Source: Actinomycetes bacterium
GTDB lineage: Bacteria; Actinomycetota; Acidimicrobiia; Acidimicrobiales; Ilumatobacteraceae
Length of the DNA: 8,935 bases
Assembly (NCBI GenBank): GCA_023417265.1
Contig: JAEZFY010000234.1
Location: forward strand, 1-8,935
Reading direction: 5' to 3'
Part shown: piece by piece, positions 1 to 5,123 of the stretch
How positions within the stretch are numbered: position 1 is the stretch's first letter
Layout of the letters: the number at the start of each line of letters is the position of its first letter
The notes under the pieces: generated by a model
The model's database searches: none
What the model saw: the letters and a program-made list of their open reading frames with translations, nothing else
What the model was told of the DNA's origin: nothing
Position numbers and translations under genes: made by a program

Positions 1-1275
1 GGCGTAGAGGAACAGGGCGTTCCACTCGGTGAGCACCTTGTCGTCGAGCCCCGGTCGGGGACGTCCCTGACGCACGTCGAACAGGCGGCGGCGTGCCGCT
101 TCGATCTCCGGCGGCCGCGCCAGCTCACCTCGCCGGGCGATCCGGTTCGGGATCGAGCGCGCCATGCCGTGCTCGACGAAGTTGCCCTCCTCGGTGATGC
201 CGTACCAGTCGAGCACGGCATCGGCGTCGACCACGCCGTCCGCGACGCCGACCCCGAGCGCCTGGCGCACCTCGGCGGGCGTCCACGTGTAGAACAGCCC
301 CTCGACATTGTGGCCCGGGCTTGCAGGGTCCGGCGAGTCGGCGTCCTCGGCCGAGTACAAGCCGCCGTCGGGATGGCGCAGATCGCGCAACACGTAGCCG
401 ATCGTCTCCTCGACCACCTGGCGGTAGTGCTCGATCCCGAGCACCGAGTACGCCTGTCGGTACACGCGCACCAGCAGCGCCTGGTCGTAGAGCATCTTCT
501 CGAAGTGCGGCACGAGCCACTCGCGATCGACCGAGTAACGGGCGAAGCCGCCGCCGATGTGGTCGTAGATGCCACCCGCCGCCATCGCGTCGAGCGACGT
601 GGTGAGCACCTGTTTGGCGTCGCCCTGGCCACCGGCGCTGAGGTACGCCCGCAGAATCAGTTCGAGGTGGAAGGTGCTCGGGAACTTGGGGGCCTGCCCG
701 AACCCGCCCCACTCGGCGTCGAACGCCCGCGACACGGCGGCCAGCACGGTGTTGACGGCGTCCGCGCCGGGCAGCTCGGCGACCGGCTCGAGCGCGGACG
801 TGGCGGCGATCGCGGCGACCAGCTTGGTGGCGTTGTCGGCGAGCTCGTCGCGGCGGTTGCGCCACACGTCGTCGATCGCGGCGATGACCTGCAAGAACTG
901 CGGTTTCGGGAAATACGTGCCGCCCCAGAACGGGCGTGCGTCGTGGTCGAGGACCACCGTCATCGGCCACCCGCCGCGCCCGGTGAGCGCCTGCACGGCG
1001 TCCATGTACAAGCCGTCGACATCGGGCCGCTCTTCGCGGTCGACCTTGACCGCCACGAACTTGGCGTTCAGTTCGGCGGCGACCGCCTCGTCCTCGAACG
1101 ATTCGTGGGCCATCACGTGGCACCAGTGGCAGGCCGAGTAACCGACGCTGAGCAGGACCGGGACGTCGCGGCGACGCGCCTCGGCGAACGCTTCCTGGCC
1201 CCACGGGTACCAGTCGACGGGGTTGTCGGCGTGCTGGCGGAGGTAGGGGGACGTTTCCGTGGCGAGCCGGTTCAC
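1..1275 (-). CDS. Thioredoxin-domain protein of the YyaL/SPATA20 family (DUF255), partial
   Basis: The 425 visible residues read openly from a GTG at 1275 to the window edge, so the C-terminal part is missing; family members usually have about 600-700 residues. The N-terminus (NRLATETSPYLRQHADNPVDW) is the family hallmark. It is followed by a thioredoxin-like domain with a C49-H-W-C52 motif in the context GYSACHWCHVMAHESF, then RGGWPMTVVLD and GGTYFP. The second half resembles the alpha/alpha-barrel (N-acylglucosamine epimerase-like) domain, with GGIYDHIGGGFARYSVD, VPHFEKMLYDQA, YSAEDADS and, near the edge, LDDKVLTEWNALF. No signal peptide or membrane helix is seen. The biochemical role of this widely conserved family is not established; a redox or sugar-related function is only suggested by the fold. 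GTG at 1275 was chosen because the conserved N-terminus begins there and a -10 box lies 7 nt upstream. It lies 48 bp downstream of fabI on the same strand. The family call is very secure; the function is unknown. Confidence 0.93.
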   Translation of the reverse strand, partial: MNRLATETSPYLRQHADNPVDWYPWGQEAFAEARRRDVPVLLSVGYSACHWCHVMAHESFEDEAVAAELNAKFVAVKVDREERPDVDGLYMDAVQALTGRGGWPMTVVLDHDARPFWGGTYFPKPQFLQVIAAIDDVWRNRRDELADNATKLVAAIAATSALEPVAELPGADAVNTVLAAVSRAFDAEWGGFGQAPKFPSTFHLELILRAYLSAGGQGDAKQVLTTSLDAMAAGGIYDHIGGGFARYSVDREWLVPHFEKMLYDQALLVRVYRQAYSVLGIEHYRQVVEETIGYVLRDLRHPDGGLYSAEDADSPDPASPGHNVEGLFYTWTPAEVRQALGVGVADGVVDADAVLDWYGITEEGNFVEHGMARSIPNRIARRGELARPPEIEAARRRLFDVRQGRPRPGLDDKVLTEWNALFLYA

Positions 1276-1282
1276 GGCCCCG

Positions 1283-1288
1283 AGGGTA
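1283..1288 (-). promoter_or_regulatory. Putative -10 box (TACCCT) of a leaderless promoter for the YyaL-family gene
   Basis: On the minus strand GTACCCT is followed by 7 nt (CGGGGCC) and then the GTG start. A transcript from this box would begin at or within one base of the start codon. No convincing -35 hexamer is seen. The same arrangement recurs before five other genes in the window. This suggests the gene can be transcribed independently of fabI. Confidence 0.5.
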
Positions 1289-1323
1289 CCGACGCTCGGG
1301 AACCCGTGCCGTGCGCCCGGTTG

Positions 1324-2109
1324 CTAGACGCCGGTGGAATGAAAGCCGCCGTCGACGTGGACGATCTCGCCGGTCGTCTTCGGGAACCAGTCGCTGAGGA
1401 GGGCGCACACCGCCCGCGCCACCGGCTCGGGATCGTTGACGTCCCAGCCGAGCGGGGCGCGCCCGTCCCACACGTCCTCGAACAAGGCAAACCCGGGGAT
1501 CGACTTGGCGGCCATCGTGCGCACCGGCCCGGCGGCGACGAGGTTGCAGCGGATGCCCTGCGGCCCGAGCTCCTTGGCGAGGTAGCGCGACAAGCTCTGC
1601 AGGGCCGACTTGGCGACCCCCATCCAGTTGTACGCCGGCCACGCCACCTGGTTGTCGAAGTCGAGCCCGACGATCGAGCCGCCCGAGCTCATCAGCGGCA
1701 CGAACGCCTCGGCGAGCGTCTTCAACGAATACGTCGAGATGTGCATCGCCGTGGCGACGTCGTCCCACGGGGCGTCCATGAAGTCGTCCCCGAGACACGA
1801 GGCCGGGGCGAAGCCGATCGCGTGGAGCACGCCGTCGACCCGGCCGCCGAACACCTCGGCCACCTGCGCCCGCGCCGAATCGACGTGCTCGGCGACGGTG
1901 ACGTCGAACTCGAACACCGGGATCGGCGCCCCGTTCGGGTTGCTGCCGAGCTTGCGCGACGTGCGCTGGGTGAGGCTGAGCGCCCGCCCGGCCCCGGTGA
2001 GCACGAGTTCGGCACCCTCGGCGAGCGCGGTGCGGGCGACCGCGAAGGCCAGCGAGGCGTCGGTGAGGACACCGGTGACGACGATCTGCTTGCCCTCGAG
2101 GATTCCCAT
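1324..2109 (-). CDS. fabI: Enoyl-[acyl-carrier-protein] reductase (NADH), InhA-like FabI
   Basis: This protein performs the last step of each FAS-II elongation cycle, NAD(P)H-dependent reduction of trans-2-enoyl-ACP, in the cytosol. It is a 261-residue short-chain dehydrogenase-fold protein. The N-terminal dinucleotide-binding segment is GKQIVVTGVLTDASLAFAVA. HAIGFAP lies at 96-102, and the catalytic Tyr160-x6-Lys167 sits in PAYNWMGVAKSAL. Phe151 in GLDFD stands where InhA has Phe149 (most FabIs have Tyr), so it groups with InhA. The end, VCALLSDWFPKTTGEIVHVDGG, is also InhA-like. The substrate loop between RTMA (197-200) and RAPLGW is about 10 residues shorter than I recall for InhA and matches E. 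coli FabI length. Ala97 replaces the Ser94 of InhA. The ATG at 2109 opens right at the conserved N-terminus and has a -10 box 8 nt upstream. It is divergent from npdG. Assignment as enoyl-ACP reductase is firm. Confidence 0.95.
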   Translation of the reverse strand: MGILEGKQIVVTGVLTDASLAFAVARTALAEGAELVLTGAGRALSLTQRTSRKLGSNPNGAPIPVFEFDVTVAEHVDSARAQVAEVFGGRVDGVLHAIGFAPASCLGDDFMDAPWDDVATAMHISTYSLKTLAEAFVPLMSSGGSIVGLDFDNQVAWPAYNWMGVAKSALQSLSRYLAKELGPQGIRCNLVAAGPVRTMAAKSIPGFALFEDVWDGRAPLGWDVNDPEPVARAVCALLSDWFPKTTGEIVHVDGGFHSTGV

Positions 2110-2117
2110 GGCGGCCG

Positions 2118-2123
2118 ACCGTA
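2118..2123 (-). promoter_or_regulatory. Putative -10 box (TACGGT) of a leaderless fabI promoter
   Basis: On the minus strand TACGGT is followed by 8 nt (CGGCCGCC) and the fabI ATG. There is no Shine-Dalgarno-like sequence between them, which fits a leaderless mRNA. It lies back-to-back with the npdG -10 box 45 bp away, so the upstream regions of the two promoters overlap. It is the weakest match to the GTANCCT pattern of the window. Confidence 0.4.
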
Positions 2124-2168
2124 GTGGACCGAGCCGCGACGCCTGAGGGTCTGACGCGGCGGGCGGGT

Positions 2169-2174
2169 TAGCCT
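2169..2174 (+). promoter_or_regulatory. Putative -10 box (TAGCCT) of a leaderless npdG-mshC promoter
   Basis: TAGCCT is followed by 7 nt (CGCCGGC) and the npdG ATG at 2182. No Shine-Dalgarno sequence is present. The box plus spacer is nearly identical to that before the acyltransferase gene at 4067. A -35 element is not obvious. Confidence 0.5.
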
Positions 2175-2181
2175 CGCCGGC

Positions 2182-2865
2182 ATGCGGATCGGTGTGATCG
2201 GTGGCAGCGGCCCGGCCGGAAGCGCGCTCGCCGCGCGGCTCGCCAGCGTGGGCTACGAATCGGTGATCGGGTCGCGGTCGAAGTACCGGGCGATGGAGAG
2301 CCGTGACGAGATCGTCGCCCGCTTCCCCGACATCGAGCCGCTGTTGTCGTACGGTGACAACCGGGCCGCCGCCGACTGCGACCTCGTCGTGATCGCCACG
2401 CCGTGGGACTCGGCGGCGACGATGGCCCAGGCCCACTCGTCATACCTGCGCGGCAAGATCGTGGTCAGCATGGCGAACGCGCTCGTGCGCGTCGGGAAGG
2501 AGTTCCAGCCGCTCGTGCCACCGCGCGGCAGCGTGGCCGCGCACGTCCAGGCCGCGGTCCACGAGAGCCGAGTCGTCGCCGCATTCCACCACCTGCCGGC
2601 CGCCGAACTGGGGGCGATCGGTCACCCGATCGACTCCGACGTGCTGATCTGCGGCGACGACCCGCGGGCGGTCCAGACCGTCAGCGAGATCGTGGCCAAG
2701 ATCCCGGGTTGCCGCCCGCTCGATGCCGGCGAGCTCTCCAACGCCACCGCGATCGAGGCGTTCACGGCGGTGCTGCTGCAGCTCAACGTGCGCTACAAGA
2801 CGCGGGTCGCCCCGAAGTTGACGGGAATCAACGGCGATCCGCGCGGCGTTACGTCCTCCGCATGA
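2182..2865 (+). CDS. npdG: NADPH-dependent F420 reductase (F420H2:NADP+ oxidoreductase)
   Basis: This enzyme transfers hydride between NADP(H) and the deazaflavin coenzyme F420, linking the two cofactor pools in the cytosol. It has 227 residues, close to the usual 210-240. The N-terminal Rossmann motif is MRIGVIGGSGPAGSALA (G8-x-G10-x-x-G13), and GSRS at 30-33 is placed to bind the 2'-phosphate of NADP. Family blocks follow in order: DLVVIATPWDS (67-77), VVAAFHHLPA (131-140), DVLICGDDPRA (153-163), and PLDAGELSNATAIEAFTAVLLQLNVRYK (179-206). The start is fixed by the Rossmann motif, with a -10 box just before it. The stop overlaps the mshC start (ATGA), implying one transcript and coupled translation. 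It implies the host makes or uses F420. The chief alternative is another member of the same reductase family; an unrelated oxidoreductase is unlikely. Confidence 0.93.
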   Translation: MRIGVIGGSGPAGSALAARLASVGYESVIGSRSKYRAMESRDEIVARFPDIEPLLSYGDNRAAADCDLVVIATPWDSAATMAQAHSSYLRGKIVVSMANALVRVGKEFQPLVPPRGSVAAHVQAAVHESRVVAAFHHLPAAELGAIGHPIDSDVLICGDDPRAVQTVSEIVAKIPGCRPLDAGELSNATAIEAFTAVLLQLNVRYKTRVAPKLTGINGDPRGVTSSA

Positions 2866-3998
2866 CGCTGCAGCTGTACGACACGTTCCGGCGCGCGGTG
2901 GTGGCCTTCGAGCCCGGCCCGCACGTACGCATGTACACGTGTGGCATCACCCCGTACGACGCGACGCATCTCGGGCACGCGGCGACGTTCATCGCCTACG
3001 ACGTGCTCCAGCGGCACCTGATCGACAAGGGCCACACGGTCACGTGCGTGCGCAACGTCACCGACGTCGACGATCCACTGTTCGCCAAGGCCCGCCAGCT
3101 CGGCGTGCACTACCTCGACCTGGCAGCAGGGGAGGAGGCCCGCTTCGAGCGCGACATGCAGGCCCTCAACGCGCTGCCGGTGGCCGCCACCCCGCGGGCG
3201 TCGTCGTCGATCCCCGACATCCGCGGCTTCATCGGGATGGTGCTCGACCGCGGCTACGCCTACGTCGCCGGCGGCCCGGGTAACCAGAGCGTGTACTTCG
3301 ACGTCTCCAAGTTCGCCACGTTCGGGGCGCTCAGCCAGTACACCGAAGCCGAGATGCTGGCCCTCGCGGCGCAGCGCGGGGGCAAGCTCGACGACCCGAA
3401 CAAACGCAATCCGCTCGACTTCGTCCTGTGGCACCCATCCCAGCCGGACGAGCCGGCGTGGGACACGCTGTGGGGGCCGGGCCGCCCCGGCTGGCACATC
3501 GAGTGTTCGGCGATGGCGTTGCGTGAGCTGGGGGAGACGATCGACCTGCACGGTGGCGGGGCCGACCTGATCTTCCCTCACCACGAGTGCGAGCGGGCCC
3601 AGTCCGAAGCGGTGACCGGAGTGCCGTTCGTCAAGCACTGGATGCACACCGCGCTGATCAGCAAGGACGGCGAGAAGATGTCGAAGAGCCTCGGCAACCT
3701 CGTGTTCGTCGATCGATTGCGCGCCGAGTTCGACCCGATGGCCGTACGCCTGCTGCTGATCGAGCACCACTACCGCACCGAGTGGGAATGGGACGACGAC
3801 CTTCCGGTGCGCAACACCGAGCGCCTGCGCCTGTGGCGGGCGTCCGCCGACGGCACACGCAGCGACCTGCTCGACGAGGTCCGCCGGCACCTCGACAACG
3901 ATCTCGACACGCCCCGCGCGGTGTCGGCAATCGACGCCGCGGCGAATCGTGGCGAGTCGACCGACGCCGCCGCGGCGCTGCTCGGTGTCACCCTCTAG
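2862..3998 (+). CDS. mshC: L-cysteine:1D-myo-inositol 2-amino-2-deoxy-alpha-D-glucopyranoside ligase (mycothiol synthesis)
   Basis: MshC joins cysteine, activated with ATP as cysteinyl-AMP, to GlcN-Ins, the penultimate step of mycothiol synthesis. The protein has 378 residues; mycobacterial MshC has about 412. The diagnostic block is MYTCGITPYDATHLGHAATF (24-43). True CysRS typically has CGPTVYD and HIGHAR instead. The ATP motifs are THLGHA and KMSKS (272-276). The zinc ligands of M. smegmatis MshC (Cys43, Cys231, His256) correspond to Cys27, Cys215 and His240 with identical spacing, and Trp211 and Asp235 also match known active-site positions. Unlike CysRS it has no long C-terminal anticodon domain and ends in the family-like ALLGVTL. 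The missing length is a shorter N-terminus and trimmed loops, not a broken gene. The ATG overlaps the npdG stop by 4 bp, so translation is probably coupled. The call is firm. Confidence 0.95.
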   Translation: MTLQLYDTFRRAVVAFEPGPHVRMYTCGITPYDATHLGHAATFIAYDVLQRHLIDKGHTVTCVRNVTDVDDPLFAKARQLGVHYLDLAAGEEARFERDMQALNALPVAATPRASSSIPDIRGFIGMVLDRGYAYVAGGPGNQSVYFDVSKFATFGALSQYTEAEMLALAAQRGGKLDDPNKRNPLDFVLWHPSQPDEPAWDTLWGPGRPGWHIECSAMALRELGETIDLHGGGADLIFPHHECERAQSEAVTGVPFVKHWMHTALISKDGEKMSKSLGNLVFVDRLRAEFDPMAVRLLLIEHHYRTEWEWDDDLPVRNTERLRLWRASADGTRSDLLDEVRRHLDNDLDTPRAVSAIDAAANRGESTDAAAALLGVTL

Positions 3999-4066
3999 CG
4001 AGGGCTGCGCACGGGTAATTCACACGGCATCAACCTTCGCCTCGCACAACCATTCTGCGGAGGTCG

Positions 4067-4072
4067 TAGCCT
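4067..4072 (+). promoter_or_regulatory. Putative -10 box (TAGCCT) of a leaderless plsC promoter
   Basis: GTAGCCT is followed by 7 nt (GCGCGGC) and the ATG at 4080, nearly the same string as before npdG. A GGAGG at 4059-4063 lies 16 nt from the start, too far for a normal ribosome site, and upstream of the -10 box, so it would not be in the transcript. It suggests the acyltransferase has its own transcript despite lying only 81 bp behind mshC. Confidence 0.5.
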
Positions 4073-4079
4073 GCGCGGC

Positions 4080-4844
4080 ATGAAGGCAGTGGAAAAGGCC
4101 CACGCCGGCGAGAATCGGCTGCAGGCCCGGACACGCAAGGTCGCCTGGCCGGTGACGCGCCGGCTGTGGAAGATCCACACGTCGGGCTTCGAGCGGCTGC
4201 CGATCGAGGGCCCGGCGATCCTGTGCCCGAACCACATCAGCTTCATCGATTCGATCTTCCTCGGCTTCGCGCTCCCGCGCAACGTCAGCTTCGTGGGCAA
4301 GGCCGAGTACCTCGACTCGTGGAAGACCAAGCACTTGTTCCCGGCGCTCGGCATGATCCCGATCGATCGCTCCGGGGGCAGTGCGAGCCAGTCGGCGCTC
4401 GACTCGGCGCGCCGGGTGCTCGAGCGCGGGGAGCTGTTCGCGATCTACCCGGAAGGTACGCGCAGCCGCGACGGACGGCTCTACAAGGGGCGCACCGGCC
4501 CGGCCCGGCTGGCATTCGCCACCGGTGCCCCGATCTTCCCGGTCGGCATCGTCGGCACCGACAAGGTCCAGCCGGTGGGCGCGCGCCTGCCGCGCCCGCG
4601 TACCGAGTGCTCGATCACGATCGGCCGCCCGATCCGCCCCGAGCGCTACGCCGGCCGGGGCCCCGAGCACCTCGCCTGGCGGTCGATGATCGACGAGGTG
4701 ATGTTCGAGATCCGGGCGATGACCGGCCAGACCTACGTCGACCACTACGCCGGCGAAGCTCCGACGATGGCCGTCGAACCCGACCGCCCCGCCGCCGTGG
4801 CCCACGTCACCGAAGACACCCCCCAACTCGTCAGCGCCGGCTAA
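4080..4844 (+). CDS. plsC: 1-acyl-sn-glycerol-3-phosphate acyltransferase family protein (PlsC)
   Basis: This 254-residue protein belongs to the PlsC (LPLAT) superfamily, which acylates lysophosphatidate to phosphatidate at the inner face of the membrane. All four acyltransferase blocks are present in order: NHxxxxD as N51-H52-I-S-F-I-D57 (catalytic His/Asp), GMIPIDR at 91-97, the glycerophosphate-binding EGTRS at 125-129, and APIFPVGIVG at 150-159. There is no clear transmembrane helix; the Lys/Arg-rich N-terminus (residues 1-31) may give peripheral membrane contact. About 45 residues after the core (from 210) are low in recognisable features. The ATG at 4080 has a -10 box 7 nt upstream and no Shine-Dalgarno. 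A 279-bp gap separates it from thrS. The superfamily is certain, but members also acylate other lysolipids, so the exact acceptor is inferred. Confidence 0.88.
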   Translation: MKAVEKAHAGENRLQARTRKVAWPVTRRLWKIHTSGFERLPIEGPAILCPNHISFIDSIFLGFALPRNVSFVGKAEYLDSWKTKHLFPALGMIPIDRSGGSASQSALDSARRVLERGELFAIYPEGTRSRDGRLYKGRTGPARLAFATGAPIFPVGIVGTDKVQPVGARLPRPRTECSITIGRPIRPERYAGRGPEHLAWRSMIDEVMFEIRAMTGQTYVDHYAGEAPTMAVEPDRPAAVAHVTEDTPQLVSAG

Positions 4845-4933
4845 CCCAGCCAGGCGAACACACGCACACGACGAGCGCCCAGACGAGCGCAAGATGTGGA
4901 ACCGCCCGACGCGGCGAGGTGCTACCCGAAACA

Positions 4934-5007
4934 CGCTCGGGGGGACACTGCCGTCGGCGACATGGGTCGCTTGTCGCTAGGAGCCGACGGCAGCGTCCCC
5001 CCGAGCG
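4934..5007. repeat. Long inverted repeat (25-bp arms, one mismatch, 24-nt loop)
   Basis: The left arm 4934-4958 and right arm 4983-5007 are reverse complements at 24 of 25 positions; the only difference is A4947 against C4994. In plus-strand RNA this is an A-C mismatch, but in minus-strand RNA it is a G-U pair, so the antisense stem would be fully paired. The arms contain a run of six G (4939-4944) matched by six C (4997-5002). Within the loop, GACA 4959-4962 can pair with TGTC 4972-4975. No T-run follows on the plus strand; on the minus strand the sequence after the stem is GTGTTTCG. It may end plsC transcription, act as an RNA structure, or be a small dispersed repeat. Confidence 0.9.
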
Positions 5008-5035
5008 ACGTAACACGCGACCGACGTACTCGAAG

Positions 5036-5073
5036 CCGACGTACCACGACGGAGCCGACGTACCACGACGGAG
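5036..5073 (+). repeat. Perfect 19-bp tandem doublet within a degenerate array upstream of thrS
   Basis: CCGACGTACCACGACGGAG occurs twice head to tail at 5036-5054 and 5055-5073. Degenerate copies flank it: 5006-5020 and 5021-5035 before (both with CGACGTA), and 5074-5088 after (CCGAACGCACACGAC). The array ends about 20 bp before the thrS -10 box, covering where RNA polymerase and a regulator would bind. It could be operator-like iterons or a slippage product; no known regulator site is recognised. Confidence 0.8.
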
Positions 5074-5107
5074 CCGAACGCACACGACCACCCCTACTCC
5101 GTCCCCG

Positions 5108-5113
5108 TAACCT
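5108..5113 (+). promoter_or_regulatory. Putative -10 box (TAACCT) of the thrS promoter, leaderless or nearly so
   Basis: GTAACCT is followed by 10 nt (GAGTCGCGCT) and the thrS ATG at 5124, which would leave a 5' leader of only about 3-4 nt. No Shine-Dalgarno is present. If this is the main start site, the hairpin and tandem repeats upstream are DNA elements and not part of the thrS mRNA. Confidence 0.45.
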
Positions 5114-5123
5114 GAGTCGCGCT

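Larger units (their letters stand above)
4845..5123. other. plsC-thrS intergenic region with a hairpin and repeats
   Basis: At 279 bp this is the longest gene-free stretch in the window. In order it holds a 9-bp direct repeat GACGAGCGC (4870-4878 and 4882-4890), a 74-bp inverted repeat (4934-5007), a degenerate tandem array with a perfect 19-bp doublet (5036-5073) and the thrS -10 box (5108-5113). The thrS reading frame stays open back through the region, but nothing upstream of 5124 resembles ThrRS. I see no tRNA, T-box stem I or convincing small gene. Confidence 0.6.

Noticed and set aside
169..2124. 651-residue plus-strand open frame opposite fabI and the YyaL-family gene
   Set aside because: It is antisense to two clear gene families, has no recognisable domains and reflects the third-position GC bias that keeps shadow frames open.
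2862..3998. Annotation as cysteinyl-tRNA synthetase (cysS)
   Set aside because: CGITPYDATHLGHAATF, the short length without an anticodon domain and the ALLGVTL terminus are MshC features; CysRS usually has CGPTVYD and HIGHAR.
3998..4045. Inverted repeat GCGAGG / CCTCGC after the mshC stop as a terminator
   Set aside because: Six-bp arms with a 36-nt loop are too weak and too frequent in GC-rich sequence to count.
4059..4063. GGAGG as ribosome binding site for plsC
   Set aside because: It lies 16 nt from the ATG and upstream of the putative -10 box, so it would be outside the mRNA.
4896..4905. GTGGAACCGC resembles the core of the T-box motif, upstream of a synthetase gene
   Set aside because: No stem I, specifier loop or AG bulge is found upstream (that space is the plsC coding end), the downstream hairpin does not overlap the motif as a terminator would, and a -10 box sits right before the thrS ATG. 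A 10-nt match alone is likely chance.
4934..5007. Classical Rho-independent terminator or integron attC site
   Set aside because: No U-run follows the stem on the plus strand, and no paired RYYYAAC/GTTRRRY core sites flank it. A terminator role without a U-run remains possible but is unproven.
4896..5123. In-frame N-terminal extension of thrS from GTG 4896 or ATG 4962
   Set aside because: The extension would read through the hairpin and tandem repeats, is rich in Arg/Pro/Thr with no ThrRS similarity, and the TGS domain begins exactly at 5124 behind a -10 box.
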